NCBI RefSeq assembly: GCF_042186555.1
Contig: NC_133326.1
Location: 692,109,700 to 692,173,699, forward strand
Length of the DNA stretch: 64,000 nucleotides
Source of the DNA: Aquarana catesbeiana
Taxonomy: Eukaryota > Chordata > Amphibia > Anura > Ranidae
Direction of reading: 5' to 3'
The translations under genes were made by a program, and so were the position numbers. This document shows positions 1 through 12,347 of this stretch, piece by piece. Numbering within the stretch: position 1 is the first letter of the stretch; each line of letters starts with the position of its first letter. The notes beneath the pieces were generated by a model. The model ran no database searches. It had not been told where the DNA came from and worked only from the letters and a program-made list of their open reading frames with translations.

Positions 1-197
1 TGTGCATTCAGCCTGCCCATTAAATGTTCGAATCTCGGCTGGTTCCTGCTGAACTAGCCGAGATTTGAACCATGCATGGTCTGCCTTACCATAGCATTCG
101 CTATTTATTTGTACAAGATCTGTCTTAATTAAATTTTCTGAAATGTTCCTTCATTTATATGAGCAGTATTATTTTTTTTATGTTTCGTTGTAAACAT
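1..197. other. Intergenic, nothing recognised
   Basis: AT-rich sequence with no open frame of note and no repeat I can name. It is the left flank of the palindromic MITE that begins near 198. Confidence 0.4.
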
Positions 198-1280
198 GGG
201 GGTTGATGTACTAAAACTGGAGGGCACAAAATCTGATACAGATGTACATGGTAACCAATCAGTTTATAACTTCAGCTTGATCAATTAGGCTTTGACAAAA
301 AAACTGGAAGCTAATTGGTTTCTTTGTAGAACTCAGGGCCATCTTTAAGGCAGGGCAAATGGGGCAGCTGCCCTGAGCCCCATTATTGTTGCGGGGCCAA
401 AAGCAGTTGCCTCATACTTGTCAACTATCCCAGTTTAAATGCCCTTGTCCCTTAAAGTTTTGGTCTCATGCTGTGTCTTGATATCTCAGTGTGAAGTGCT
501 GCTACTAATGCTGCCCAGCTCTGTCCTATTGTTGTGTACAGATGACTTACCTGCAGACCCTGTGTTTACATGTAAATAACCAGCATTGATATGTAAATAT
601 GGTCTACATTCATATGTAAATAGCAGCGGATCGCTGGCATTAATATGTAAATAAAGGTAACATTCATATGTATATCATATCATACCCCCTGAGGTCATAT
701 CCACCATCACCTATACTGAATGCTGCCCACTGGGGAGGTAAAGGGGCACGCTTGAAAGTCCTGCCTACAACTGGGGTCATTAAGCCTAACATGAGCCTGT
801 TCTGCAAAGGTAAGCAAATTGGTGGGAGGGGGTAGTGTGCAGAGGTAGGCAGAGAAGGAATTAAAGTTTGGGTGCACAGGTGAGCAAGGAGGGGATGTGT
901 AAAGGTAAGGAAGGTGGGTGCAAAGATGAGCAGAGGAGGCAGATAAAGTTAAAGGGGTGGAGCGTTGGAGTGGAGAGGATGGGGGAGGTTTGGGGTTCAG
1001 AGGTAAGCAGGGGTTTTAGGGTGCAAAGGTGTACTGACAGGGTGGATAAAGATGTAGGTCACATGTAGGGTAGCCCATTGAATTCAATGTGGAAGGAAGT
1101 CCCTAACGCTTTTTAAAAATCATGCGGTTCCACAGCACATGTCAGCAGATGCGTGAGGGTGCCATTAACAGTTATTGGTACTGCTGTGTATCTGCTAAAG
1201 GGCAGCACGTTTCTGTGGTTTTAGGAAAGCGATTTTGCATGGTTTCCTGACACACACAAATGTGAACGCAAGCTAAATAT

Positions 1281-1512
1281 CTCAGTTACATTGGTGGTCA
1301 GTGTAAATCTTCTCATTACATTAGGGCTTGGTGTACAATCCTTTCATTCACACTAGTGGCCAGTGTGAAAGTCCCCCTTACATTGGTGGTCAGTGTAAAT
1401 CCCTCCTTACATTGGTGGTCACTGTGAATGCTTATATTACATTATTGGTCAGTGTAAACCCCTATTACATTGGTGGTCATTGTTGAAACTCCTCTTTATA
1501 TTGGTAGTCGGT
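1281..1512. repeat. Degenerate tandem repeat, about 30-35 bp unit
   Basis: Around seven or eight imperfect copies of a unit built on 'ttacattggtggtcagtgtaaa' style sequence. It lies inside the hAT MITE and probably expanded after insertion. Confidence 0.75.
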
Positions 1513-1654
1513 AAAAAAAAAAAAAAATCAGCATTGCCATTGATCACACCCTCCCCCCAGTTCTGCCACTGATCCCAAGATTTCTAGGATCTCTAGGAGT
1601 TTTCTGTCTATTGATGGGTCTCCTCACCACCCCAGTCCATGGTGTGCAGGCAGG

Positions 1655-1900
1655 TGGAGATGGTGTGCTGTAACATCTAGCAACCAATCAGTGAGCAGTA
1701 ATGATGTGCAGTAACCTCTAGCAACCAATTAGTGAGCAGTATTGATGTACAGTAATCTCTAGCAACCAGTCAATAAGCAGATATCATGTGCTGTAAGCTC
1801 TAGCAACTAACCAGTGAGCCATAATGTGTGCTGTAACCTCTAGTAACCAGTCAGTAAGCGGTAATGATACACTGTAACCTCTGACAACCAATCTCAATCG
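1655..1900. repeat. Degenerate tandem repeat, about 46 bp unit
   Basis: Five to six copies carrying 'gctgtaacctctagcaacca' followed by 'agtgagcagtaatgatg' variants. It is unrelated in sequence to the array at 1281-1512, although both lie in the same MITE. Confidence 0.75.
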
Positions 1901-2254
1901 CTGCCTGATCTGATTTAGTAAACTGATATTGAGTCTAGCTGCTATTGTATGTCTCATATCAGGTGGAGAGCGAACTTGCATGGAGAGGGGCCCACGAAAA
2001 TGTTTGCCCAGGGTCCAATCAATATTAAAGATGGCCTTGATAGAACTGCACTAGATTTTACACTCTCCAGTTGTAGTAAATCAACCCCATTTAAAAAAAA
2101 TAAAAAATAGGGGCGTGGTCTGGCCGATACGGAAGATGACTGTTTAATCCTTCTTCTCTGCTCCTCCACGCTACAAAATGAGCATATCCCGCAGCCTAAC
2201 ACCTGGCACACATCCTCCATAACGGGGGGATATATCCAGGACAGCATCTGGACT

Positions 2255-4151
2255 ATGTCCCGGAAGAAAAATCACCCCAAGGGATCCCGCCGGCTTTTGG
2301 ACTTTTATATGCAGCCCGCACAGCAGAACCGCCCGCACAGCAGAGCCGCCAATATGGCTGGGAGAGAGGAGGCAAAGAGCGGCCGCCAGAACACCATAGC
2401 ACTGCTGCAGATCCCTCCTCCAACATGGAAGTATCCGCAGCTCAGCATCATGAGAACCTCACCTCCCCAGGGGACAGAGGTAAGCGACTGGCAGACTCAC
2501 CTGCTTACTCCCCTTATAAGCAGCCTCCTGTTAAAAAAAACAGTATGGCGCTGGGGCACATAGTCCTAGAGCAGATCTGCCAGCCATGCAATCTCTAGAT
2601 GCATTTCCCACTACCGACAATCCTGCATCAGAACATTCCCTCAAAGCCATGCTGTTATCCCTGCAGGCTGATCTCCACAGGGAATTAAAAATCTCCATGT
2701 ATCAATTACAAGACAGAATTGATTCTGTAGAAGAACATACTGACTATATTGAAATGTTTTTATCTGAGGCCACTAAAGCCCATAACACTGTTGTGGACGT
2801 ACAAGATGAACAAGCCCATGCTATCCGCACACTATGTTTAAAAGTTACAGATCTTGAAGATCGGTCGTGACGGAACAACATTAAGATTAGGGGGGTCCCT
2901 GAATCCCTTGCCACCCAAGAAATAGTGGCATATCTACACCAACTTTTCTGCAAACTTGTTCCGTTGCTAACAGTGAATGATATGCTACTTGACCGTACGC
3001 ACGGGATACACAAACCGCAACACTTACCAGATTCTCTTCCCAGAGACATTCTAGCAAGCGTACACTTCTTTCATGCTAAAGAAGAAATTATGCATGCAGC
3101 AAGATCATTACATTCTCTACCTGAGCCATTTACCAAGATATCACTCTACAACAGTGGTTCTCAACCTGGGGGTCAGGACCACCTTGGGGGGTCGAATGAC
3201 GATTTGCCAGGGGTCACTGAATCCTGGGCTGTTCCTGAAGCCTGCACCGCTCTCCCAGCCTTTTCGTGGCCACCCAGCATTGCTGTTCCTGGAGCCCACG
3301 GCCACCCACTCAGCCTCTTTGCAGCCACCCATTCAGTTCACGGCATGGCTGGGGGCAGAGACTAGTGGTCAGCTAACTGGTGAGGAATGTGGAGTGGGAG
3401 GGGCTGAAGGAGACCCTATCTCCTGATTTCGGCATAGGTGTCACTGCTGCGAGACACAACAAAGTCGGTAACAGTGAAGCTGGAGACACTACCTGTGATT
3501 AGAGTTGCCATTAAAAGTCCCCACTACAGTTCTCAGATCAGCAGATGATCTTGATCAAGAGCACCTAAGTTGGCTGATCAGAACTCCCCCTAGTACTGCC
3601 ACTCATCCCAACTCCCCACCAGCACTGCCACTGATCCCATTCCCCCCCACCAAGGAGTAAGGGAAGGAATAAAAATAGAGAATACATGGAAGGTCAAGGA
3701 AAAAAGGGGAGGGACAAAGAAAAATGGAGAGAAAGAATAAGAGAAGGAGCAAGAAAGATGGCTAGAGAGAGATGAAAGGGAAATTAGGGAGAACAAAGTG
3801 AAAGAGTGGTACATCCTAAAATGTACCATAAGGGGTTTTAATACTGTGCAAGTGGAAGGGACTCTAAATATCCGTGGGTTAGGGGCACAAATTACTTGTT
3901 TTTTCGTGGGAGCTGACAACCCACGCTACAAAAATAATTTTACTGTTAGGGGGCCCCACAACTTGGGAAATTTTATTAAGGGGGCATGGCACTAGAAAGG
4001 TTGAGAACCACTGCTCTACAATGATATATCAGCTACTACCTCCCAAGTACGCAAATCTTTTGCTCCGATTACCTCACCACTGGCTGAGAAAAAAATCACC
4101 TACAAGTGGGGGTACCCCACAAAGTTGCTGGTAACTTATCGCACTCAATAA
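2255..4151 (+). pseudogene. L1 ORF1 (RNA-binding protein), disrupted
   Basis: L1 ORF1 proteins are trimeric nucleic-acid chaperones that bind the element's RNA. The frame opens at ATG 2255, then breaks between about 2560 and 2586. It resumes as a coiled-coil-like stretch (2586-2866: LHRELKISMYQLQDRIDSVE, then VTDLEDRS). The hallmark RRNN-x-RIRG motif follows, but its first arginine codon is TGA (2868-2870), giving DRS-stop-RNNIKIRGVPES. The reading continues to 3151, where an 862-bp hAT MITE interrupts it, and resumes at 4022 (KKITYKWGYPTKLLVTY) before a stop at 4149-4151. The identity is secure and the protein is non-functional. Confidence 0.85.
3152..4013. mobile_element. Charlie-like hAT MITE inside L1 ORF1
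   Basis: The termini CAGTGGTTCTCAACCT and AGGTTGAGAACCACTG are near-perfect inverted repeats of the type long known from Charlie-group hATs. The flanks carry an exact 8-bp duplication, ctctacaa (3144-3151 and 4014-4021). No transposase is seen. The interior is purine-rich around 3650-3790. Removing it restores ORF1 continuity, so it inserted into an already mobilised L1. Confidence 0.93.
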
Positions 4152-4724
4152 GTCACCATAATGACCCCCAAAGAGGGTATCAAACATCTCAACAACTGGG
4201 GATCAACTCCTCAGGTACCTCCACCCACTTCTAAGGAGAGACTGTCTTCTAAAATCTCCAACCCTTGGGACTCACAAGCTCCAGCATAAACATGGTGTGC
4301 CTACATATTTGTCCCTTTCTGTTATAGAGATACATATATAAGGCTGAATGGTTTCGTTTTTCTGATGTAACAGTGGAGGAGTGGAAGTTTCTATGATTCC
4401 CCTTCCAGGCTCCACTACGTTAGTGTGCTAAGCACATCACTTGTTTCTTGTTTACCAACTCAAGTTTTTTGTACATACAATAATAACTAGCTTGTTACTC
4501 TGACTTATAACAGCACTTAGAATTATTTTCTTGGTGTGTGCTCAGATCAAGACCTCTACGACCTAGAGAATCTTGACCTGCCCATACCCATTTTATTGTA
4601 TTTAACACTGTACCTGCTACACCTTTGCTCCTCCCCTTAACCTTTGACTCCCCTTCTATAACTAGAGCTTGTCTCTACTAGCAGCGTTGTATCACCCACT
4701 TCCATACATATTCTCACCTGAGAC

Positions 4725-7700
4725 ATGACGCTCACCGTTGTATCATTGAATGCCAGGGGCCTCAACAGCCCCTTTAAACGTTCACTTCTCTGGAAAGAAG
4801 CTATTTCCCAGAAGGCGAATATTCTCTGCATTCAAGAGACACACTTCTCGGAACAAAAAATCTCCCCAATGCTCCCACAAATTATGTCCCCATTGTTTCC
4901 AATCACGCTCTGCCAAAAAAGCACCGGTAGTCATGATCGCGGTGCGATCTCAGTATCTTTCAATCTCACCCATCTCGATCAGGACCCCTCAGGCAGATAC
5001 CTGATCATGTCAGCCACCTTCAATAATCTCCCCTTCATAACTGTGAACATCTACGCCCCTAACACTCACCAAAAATCTTTCTATAAGACCATCTTGCAAA
5101 AAATCCAACATTACCCTAAAGACCAAATTGTAATCTGTGGTGACTTAACGCAGTTGTAGATCCCCAGATAGATCAATCTAATACAAAACGTAGGAAATAC
5201 ACAGCGCTACCCTCATTGCTTTCCCATGAGGACCTTTATGACCCCTGGATGTGTCATCACGGTACTGAGAGGGACTACTCTTTTTATTCAAATACTCAAA
5301 GATCATATTCTAGGGTCGATATGTTCCTGGCCTCCAAAGTCCTGTTACAAAAATCGCCCGGTCCACAATTGGACTTATTACATGGTCAGACCATGCCCCA
5401 GTATCTATCACCATATCCATTACCCCTTCTGCTCCCAGACATACCATCTGGTGCATGAATACCTCAGTATTAGGAGCTGCAGAGACCAGAGAACAGATTT
5501 GATCCGAGATATCCTCTTTCTTTGCCTTTAACTCGGGAACTGTTAGTAACCCTTCTATACTCTGGGATGCCCACAAGTCTGTTCTTCGTGGTATCTTTCT
5601 GAAGTTAGACACTCAGGAAAGGAAAAAGAAAACCCATACTACTAACACCCTCCTTGATCGCATTAGAATGATTGAATCCATAAATAAACAAAACCCTTCC
5701 CAATCTAACTCTGAGGAACTGAATAAATAAAGGAACAACCTTAGCTCTTACCTACAAAAGAGTCATGATTTTTACATTAAATGCCCACACCTCACCTGGT
5801 ACTCCCAGGGAATTAAAACCAGGAAATTCCTGGCCCAGCAGTATAAATGTAGAGCCGCACAATCTAGAAAACTGTATCTCTTAGACGAACGAGGCCATAA
5901 ACTCATGAATCCAAAAGAGATAGCTGACGGATTTAGTGCCTTTTACTCTAAACTTTATAATTTGTCCCTCTCTGCTTCAGAGCCCCACCCCACTCAACAG
6001 TCAATATGAGAATTCCCTGCACCTCTACAACTCCCTTCAATATACCCCACCCAGCTTGCTTCCCTATCACAACTATTTTCCACCCAAGAAATTCTCAAAG
6101 CAATTAAAGATCTTCCTTCCCACAAAGCCCCGGGACCTAACGTTTCGCCAACAAGTATTACAAACTATACACTGATCACTTATTGCCCCAATTATGTAAT
6201 ACCTTTAACATATTTTTATCCACTGGAGAGATACCGTCAGAATTTCTTGAAGCAGTGATAACCACCATACACAAATCAAGCAAACTCTTAGGATCCCGCT
6301 ATCATCCCATATCCCTGCTCAACACCGATCTCAAGCTCTACACAAAGTTACAAGCTACCCGCCTAGGGACCGTTATGCCTAGTCTCATCCACCTAGATCA
6401 AGTGGGTTTCACCCCCTCCCGGGAGGCCTCAGACGGCACCCGCAGGTTTCTAGATCTCATTTACTTGGCAGAGCAACACCAAACGCCTTCTCTACTGATC
6501 TCTTTAGATGCAGAGAAGGCTTCGATAGAGTCAACTGGTTGTACCTGGAATCAGTCTTCCAAAAGTTTGGCATTCATGGCTCTTTCCTTTAAGCTATCTT
6601 AGGCCTATACTCCACACCTAGCGCGAGAGTCCTCACATCAGGTATGATATTCACTCCATTCCCTATCCCTAATGGGACACGCCAGGGCTACTCCCTGTCC
6701 CCTCTAATATTTGCATTAATAATTGAACCCCTAGCACAAGCCATAAGATCACACCCAGACATCACTGGCTTATCAGTTGATCAAGCCTCCCACAAGATCG
6801 GCCTTTATGCCGATGACATAATCATCAGGATTACGGATCCTCTAAAATCCATTCCCTCTCTTTGTGATTTCCTACACTAGTTCAGTCACGTATCTATGTA
6901 TAAGCTGAACCACTGTAAATCAGCTATGCTGGGTGTATCCTTATCCCCCCAACTTACGAAAGCTTTTACAGACTCTTCCACCTTTTCCTGGGCCCCCAAC
7001 TCTTCCAAGAACTACTTGGGCATTCAGTTAAACTCTCACTCCACTTTGCTCATTCGTACTAATATCACTCTTCTGGGTCAAAAATTGCAGGATATAGCCA
7101 AATCACTTCTCACTGTCAGCACCTGACAGGTCGCATAGCCCTCTCCAAGATGTTCTTACTACCACACATTTTATATCTCTTCAGGACATTGCCAATACCA
7201 GTTTTACAATCAGATGTAGCCACACACCAGAGGACAACCAATCACTTTGTCTGGGCTGCACGCAAACCTTGCATCAAGTCCTCTCTACTCTATTCACCCA
7301 GGACCTATGTGGGTCTTGGAGTTCCAGACCTTAGGACATATTACAAGGCAATCATACTTGATCAAACCAAAAAGTTGTGGGATATGGCCTCATTACAACC
7401 TTAGACCCTGATTGAAGCTGTGGCCTTTGCCCAAAACCCTCCAGTGATGTTGGCTGCCATATGGATGGGACGCCACCCTTCTCGCTCCTTTCTCCCAACA
7501 ATTAACGCAACAATATCCACATGGAAATCCATTCTCCAAACATCAGAAGGGCTCCACGCCCAAGCACTTTATCAATTACCACGATCAACTTTGTCGCTCC
7601 TATCTCCAGACCTACCCCTGTAGAATTAGACCATGAGAGGTATCCAAAAGATTGGGGATCTTTTCCAGTAAAGTCAGCTTCTCTCCTTCCTTCAACTTAA

Positions 7701-8672
7701 GGACCTCTTCGATATTCTCAACAAAGAATTTTATGTGTACCTGAGAATCATCTCAACCATCCCAGCCTCAAACAGCACCCTCACCTGAGACATTCTACAT
7801 TTCTACACCAAGACTGATAACAAAGTTCATGGCATATCCTACCTATATAGCCTACTACTGAAATCAAAGCAAGAAAAACAGTCACCAATTATAGCTCATT
7901 GAGAATCCACATTACAAATCCAGGTCTCCCCACCCATCTGGTTCTAAGCGATACGTACTATTACCATCTACTCCAGGAACATTTCCCACTGGGAAACACT
8001 AATGAGAATATTATATCACTAGTACTATACCCCTGTAAAACTGGCACGAATGTTCCCATCTCATGCCAGCGAATGCTGGAGGAACTGCACCATGGAGGGA
8101 CATATGTTTCATATCTAGTGGGAATGCCCGTCTATTGTCATATTTCTACACCAAGACTGATAACAAAGTTCATGGTATATCCTACCTATATAGCCTACTA
8201 CTGAAACCAAAGCAAGAAAAACAGTCACCAATTATAGCTCATTGAGAATCCACATTACAAATCCAGGTCTCCCCACCCATCTGGTTCTAAGCGATACGTA
8301 CTATTACCATCTACTCCAGGAACATTTCCCACTGGGAAACACTAATGAGAATACTATATTACTAGTACTATACCCCTGTAAAACTGGCACGAATGTTCCC
8401 ATCTCATGCCAGCGAATGCTGGAGGAACTGCACCATGGAGGGACATATGTTTCATATCTGGTGGGAATGCCCGTCTATTGTCATATTCTGGCACCTATTA
8501 CCCTAACCCCGAAAATGGCTCTCTTTGGTCTAGATCTCTCACAATAGCCCCCAAAGTTCCACCCTATCATCACTCATATATTGCTGCCTGACTATCTATC
8601 GTCCGCTTCTGGAAACAGGCTCAAGCACCTACACTAAGTAACGCCATTGATGTCCTTAATGATCACTTCTGA
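4725..8672 (+). pseudogene. L1 ORF2 (endonuclease-reverse transcriptase), disrupted
   Basis: ORF2 proteins nick target DNA and reverse-transcribe the element's RNA. The N-terminal APE-type endonuclease is clear from ATG 4725: SLNARGLNSP, LCIQETHF, VNIYAPN and GDL, followed by a stop at 5157. After several frameshifts (SRVDMFLAS near 5313, SDHAPVSI near 5390) the linker runs to about 6170. Reverse-transcriptase motifs follow: PISLLNTDLKLYTK (6308), DQVGF (6400), LDAEKA (6505), GTRQGYSLSPLIF (6674) and an intact YADD (6809). The C-terminal part has GVPDL (7320) and WWECPSIVIF (8467), and ends near 8672. At least ten lesions separate the pieces. The 7801-8484 duplication adds 343 bp, not a multiple of three. 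Confidence 0.88.
7801..8484 (+). repeat. 343-bp tandem duplication within the L1
   Basis: The stretch starting 'ttctacaccaagactgataa' at 7801 recurs at 8144 with only a few substitutions. The copies carry 'gagaatccacattac' at 7901 and again at 8244. The unit spans part of the ORF2 C-terminal coding region. The near identity of the copies suggests the duplication is younger than the L1 insertion. Confidence 0.92.
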
Positions 8673-8989
8673 CTCCTGATAAAATATTCACTTTCTGGTA
8701 TAACTTTACTCCGCTAAGTACTAACCTACTTTTCTATATCTTTCCCCTATAAATGCTCCCCCTTATCCCCCCTTCCTTCCTCTCCATTATTTGTACGATA
8801 TAAAAATGTTTTTGCACTACATATGCCAGGCTATACCTGGTACTGTATACCTTTCCATTAATGTTGCTGTTATTTGACAAATGTCATCTTTAACCAAGTT
8901 ATCGTACGCCACTTCATTCTTTTCTCAATAAAGACATTTTGAAACTTAAAAATAAATAAAAATAAATAAAGAATGTAAAAAAAAAGACA

Positions 8990-9106
8990 TCCTTCAAAAT
9001 CTTGAGGAAAGCCTTCCCAGAAGAGTGCAGGCTGTTATAACCACAAATAAGGACTAACTTTCATATTGGTTTTCATGACTTTGGAATGGGATGCCCAACA
9101 AGCTTA
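8990..9106 (+). mobile_element. 3' end fragment of a Tc1-like element
   Basis: The stretch encodes remnants of the Tc1 C-terminus (ILRKAFPEECRLL) and then the terminal 'gatgcccaacaagcttat'. The same fragment recurs at 14490-14615 and, for its terminus, at 26961 and 51869. It suggests a third partial relative of the duplicated receptor unit lies here. Confidence 0.6.
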
Positions 9107-9422
9107 TACAGCGCCTTGCAAAAGTACTCATACACCTTGAAGTTTTCCACATAAATGTATTTTATTGGGATTTAATGTGATAGGCCAACACAAAAGTGGC
9201 ACATAATTGTGAAGTGGAAGAAAAATAATAAATGGTTTTCAACATTTTTTACAAATAAATATGTGAAAAGTGTGGCGCACATTTGTATTCAGCCCCCCTG
9301 GGTCAATACTTTGTAGAACCACCTTTCACTGCAATTACAGCTGCAAGTCTTTTTGGGCATGTCTCTACCAGCTTTGCAGATCTAGAGAGTGACATTTTTG
9401 CCCATTCTTCTTTGAAAAATAG

Positions 9423-9816
9423 CTAAAGCTCTGTCAGAGTGGATGGAGAGCATCTGTGAACAGCAATTTTCAAGTCTTGCCACAGATTATCAATTGGATT
9501 TAAGTCTGGACTTTGACTGGGCCATTCTAATACATGAATATGCTTTGATCTAAACCATTCCATTGTAGCTCTGGCTGTATTTTTAGGGTAGTTATCCTGC
9601 AGGAAGGTGAACCTCCGCCCCAGTCTCAAGTCTTAAGATTGCCCTGTATTTGGCTCCATCCATCTTCCCATCAACTCTGAGCAGCTTCCCTGTCCCTGCT
9701 GTAGAAAAGCATCCCCACAACATGGTGGGGATGGTGTGTTCAGGGTGATGTGCAGTGTTCATTTTTCGCCACACATAGCGTTTTGCCATGTCTTGGAAAA
9801 TTTGCAGTTGTACCAT
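9423..9816 (-). pseudogene. Tc1 transposase fragment (DDE domain)
   Basis: Two overlapping minus-strand frames preserve the catalytic half of a Tc1/mariner transposase. The first runs 9816 to 9592 (KRYVWRKMNTAHHPEHTIPT, then MLWGCFS). The second runs 9629 to 9423 (FLQDNYPKNTARATMEWF, then WPSQSPDLNPIDNLW). The QDN...H and SPDLNPI...LW blocks are family hallmarks. A frameshift separates the pieces, and the N-terminal DNA-binding half is absent because of truncation at 10965. The fragment is not functional. Confidence 0.88.
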
Positions 9817-9817
9817 A

Positions 9818-10892
9818 TGTAGTGCTGGTAGATTTACAATCTACCGCAGATTAGGTAAATTTAGTAAATTGGGTGTTAGGAAGGTTAAAAGCTCGACTCT
9901 GTTCCAGCTTGGCTGACATTGTGTGTGCTTCTGTGCTGACCGGTGGGTGTCGCTGTTACCATTAGTCAGTGTTGGAAGGGCAACGTGTCGAAGTGTATAG
10001 ATGCTCCTCTGTCTTGGAGACAAGCTCGGTGGAGGTGGTCCTCCGAGTTGCATTCTGGGAAGGGGGTATTTATGGGACAGACGCCATGTTCTAGGGGTTC
10101 GTTTTGCAAGCCACCTGCTGGCCCTCCTGGCCGACAGGTATGCATTAAGGAGCTACCTCGTGGTCCTCCGATCGGGAGGCCCATGATGCTACGGTGCAGG
10201 GGTGGGTCCAGAGGCTTGTCTGGGGCCTACCACCGCGGCCGAGGAATGGTCCTGAGCTGTCAGTCCTGTGTGACGAAGCTGGACAGTCGAGGAGATCCCA
10301 GGGGAGGACCCGTCTTGGAGAGATCAAGCAGCGTGCTGGTCTATAGAGGGGCCTGGTGACTCGGTTGCAGGACGTATCCAAAAGAAGTAATTATACAGCA
10401 TAGTGTCGCCGGTTTGGCTTAAAGGTTCATGCACTGTGACTGACTGTTCACTGCAGAAGATCTGATACATCCTGTGGCAGAGGATCGTGCAGATTTCCCC
10501 CCCAAGTAAGTCTGTGGCAGAGACTTTAGATTCGTGCTGTGTACTGGCTGCTAGACCGGTGAGAGAGGCCTATCCAGACGAGCAAAGAGTGCATCCCATG
10601 AGGGGAATGCATTCCACATAATTATCTGAATTCTACCGAGACATTTGTCGCGAAGATTTTGTAAGAAGATATTTGAGTTTCTCCTGAAGGTTTCCTTTTC
10701 CGTCTCTTTCCTGCTACTTCCTAAAGTTTGACTGTTTAATAAAGCATTGAAAACGTACTCCAGTGTTGGTGCGTGTGTCGTCCAGCAGTAAACTCAACGG
10801 AACCCCTAGACCCGGTGCCGGTGAAACAGGGAAGCAAAATGAAGGTAACAGACCCGCTTAAACCAACAGCTCCTCCGTGAGTTAGTGCTACA
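9818..10892 (+). mobile_element. Solo LTR of an LTR retroelement
   Basis: A 1.07-kb block begins TGTAGTGCT and ends AGTGCTACA, and is flanked by a 4-bp duplication, cata (9814-9817 and 10893-10896). It carries an AATAAA signal at 10738-10743 followed by a short GT-rich stretch, matching an R/U5 region. No internal coding sequence is present, so it is read as a recombined solo LTR. Gypsy-like and retrovirus-like origins cannot be told apart from this sequence. Confidence 0.7.
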
Positions 10893-12347
10893 CATACTTT
10901 TTCCATTTTTGGATAATGGATTGAACAGTGCTCCGTGAGATGTTCAAAGATTGGGATATTTTTTTAAGTGCACCATTACAGAAGCATAATCTTGGTTCTT
11001 GGCCTTGGCATAGATAAAGAGACTGGGAGAAAGAAGGAAAAAAAGGTTTATATTTGTACCTGGTTATTATATGATATGTATGATGTATATGTATGTTTGT
11101 ATATGTATTAGGTATGATAGTAAAAATTACTTAAAAAAAAAACATGTTCTGAAAAATATTATGTTGTTTGCAATTTTTTTTTTAGATTAGTTCAAAGTGA
11201 AACTGCCATCCAAGCTATGATAGTTCAGATGTCTACATCTTATTAATCACAAAATGTGCCTTGAATCACTGATCTTTGTAGCTTCAATCACTGTGGAACA
11301 ATTCATACTCAAAGCTTCAAGCAGAAGCACTAAAATCCTAATCTAAGTTCATATTACCTGTTCATCCCTTCTATTGGCTTGGCAGCCTTCCAACCATCTA
11401 AAATATATAGAGCCAGTGTACAGCAAGAGGAGAGCTGAATGAGGAAACAGTCGCCTTGGACAACTTCACTGCTTCTGAGGTTAATTTAAGGGTTAATTGC
11501 TTTGCAGTGCCTGCAGTTACAGAGGTCAGTTGTGTTGTTTTAATTCTCAGTTGATGGTTTTTAATGCAATCAAATTACTTTAATGTCCATAGCCTAGTCA
11601 CAAGCTTGCTTTAAATCAGTGTATATTCTTCCCACAGTTCTCAAAACATTTTACTTACAGTATTGTGAATAAACAGTTAACAAAATGCTTTTGAGGAATA
11701 AAAAAAAAAATCTAAATATATTTTCCCAACATTAGAAATAATGAGTCCTGTAAAATTATCATGACACACTTCCAGTTCCCAGGGATTACATGTAAATTCA
11801 TTGACTTCTATATAAAGGAACATCTTTGTGTATGATAAGTCAATTCATCACAGGAGAGCAACCACTTAGTGGTACACTGAATTCTTTTGAATTTTTATTT
11901 GTAGCATTAAATCATTATCAACGGAATATACAATACTGTAAGTGCATGAGAATACATTTGATATAAATATGTATTAGATGATAAAAGGATGGTTAAAGCC
12001 AACCTAAAGTCACAATATGCCTTGAGACTGTGCCTGATCTGTTATCCTTCATGAAAAACTATATCTTGTCCCTGGGTCAGGGCCTTTGGCATGCTGAATC
12101 AGGGAATCAGCAACTCCAGATCAGAGGTAAGTATTTGGTTGGTCTTCTTAACTTTGACCACAGGCAGGAAGCATGGGGTGGGGAGGGGGGCAGATGGACC
12201 TTAATGCAATTTTCAGCTTTAGGTCTAAAAAAAAGTTCATTGAAAAATGGACTGCATCTTTTTTTGTTAACTTGTGCGAGAAATGTCAACTAAATGAATT
12301 AAGCATACTTTACTGGTTTTATTTTATTTTATTGCCAGATTGATATA

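Larger units (their letters stand above)
334..2039. mobile_element. Non-autonomous hAT element (1.7 kb)
   Basis: The termini are inverted: CAGGGCCATCTTTAA on the left and TTAAAGATGGCCTTG on the right, differing at one base. The flanks are gtagaact (326-333) and atagaact (2040-2047), an 8-bp duplication with one mismatch, as expected for hAT. No transposase is visible. The interior holds two unrelated tandem-repeat arrays and G-rich filler around 790-1040. Confidence 0.8.
198..2088. mobile_element. Palindromic MITE split by an hAT insertion
   Basis: The left arm (ggggttgatgtactaaaact, from about 199) is the inverted complement of the right arm ending at 2088 (agtaaatcaacccc). Only about 185 bp of this short palindromic element remain once the hAT insertion at 334-2039 is removed. 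It encodes nothing. The superfamily is not certain because the flanking duplication is not clear. Confidence 0.65.
2108..8989 (+). mobile_element. L1-like LINE, near full length, dead
   Basis: The element starts at a GC-rich 5' UTR (ggggcgtggtctggccgat), carries ORF1 then ORF2, and ends at an AATAAA signal (8927-8932) followed by an A-rich tail. The order and motifs are those of L1/Tx-group vertebrate LINEs. It is inactivated by stops, frameshifts, an hAT insertion at 3152-4013 and a 343-bp internal tandem duplication near the 3' end. The target duplication is ambiguous because both flanks are A-rich. Confidence 0.85.
9107..10965 (-). mobile_element. Tc1-like transposon, truncated, with a solo LTR inside
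   Basis: Its terminus is cagcgccttgcaaaagta at about 9107, directly after a TA dinucleotide. The interior has the usual Tc1 layout on the minus strand. It is interrupted by the LTR at 9818-10892, continues to about 10965, and stops where duplication unit A begins, so the second terminus is missing. Confidence 0.8.

Noticed and set aside
2925..3365. 146-codon frame
   Set aside because: First half is L1 ORF1 after the internal stop; second half runs into the inserted hAT MITE. It is an accidental fusion.
9943..10359. 138-codon frame
   Set aside because: Lies wholly inside the solo LTR, overlaps frames on the other strand, and has no recognisable domain.
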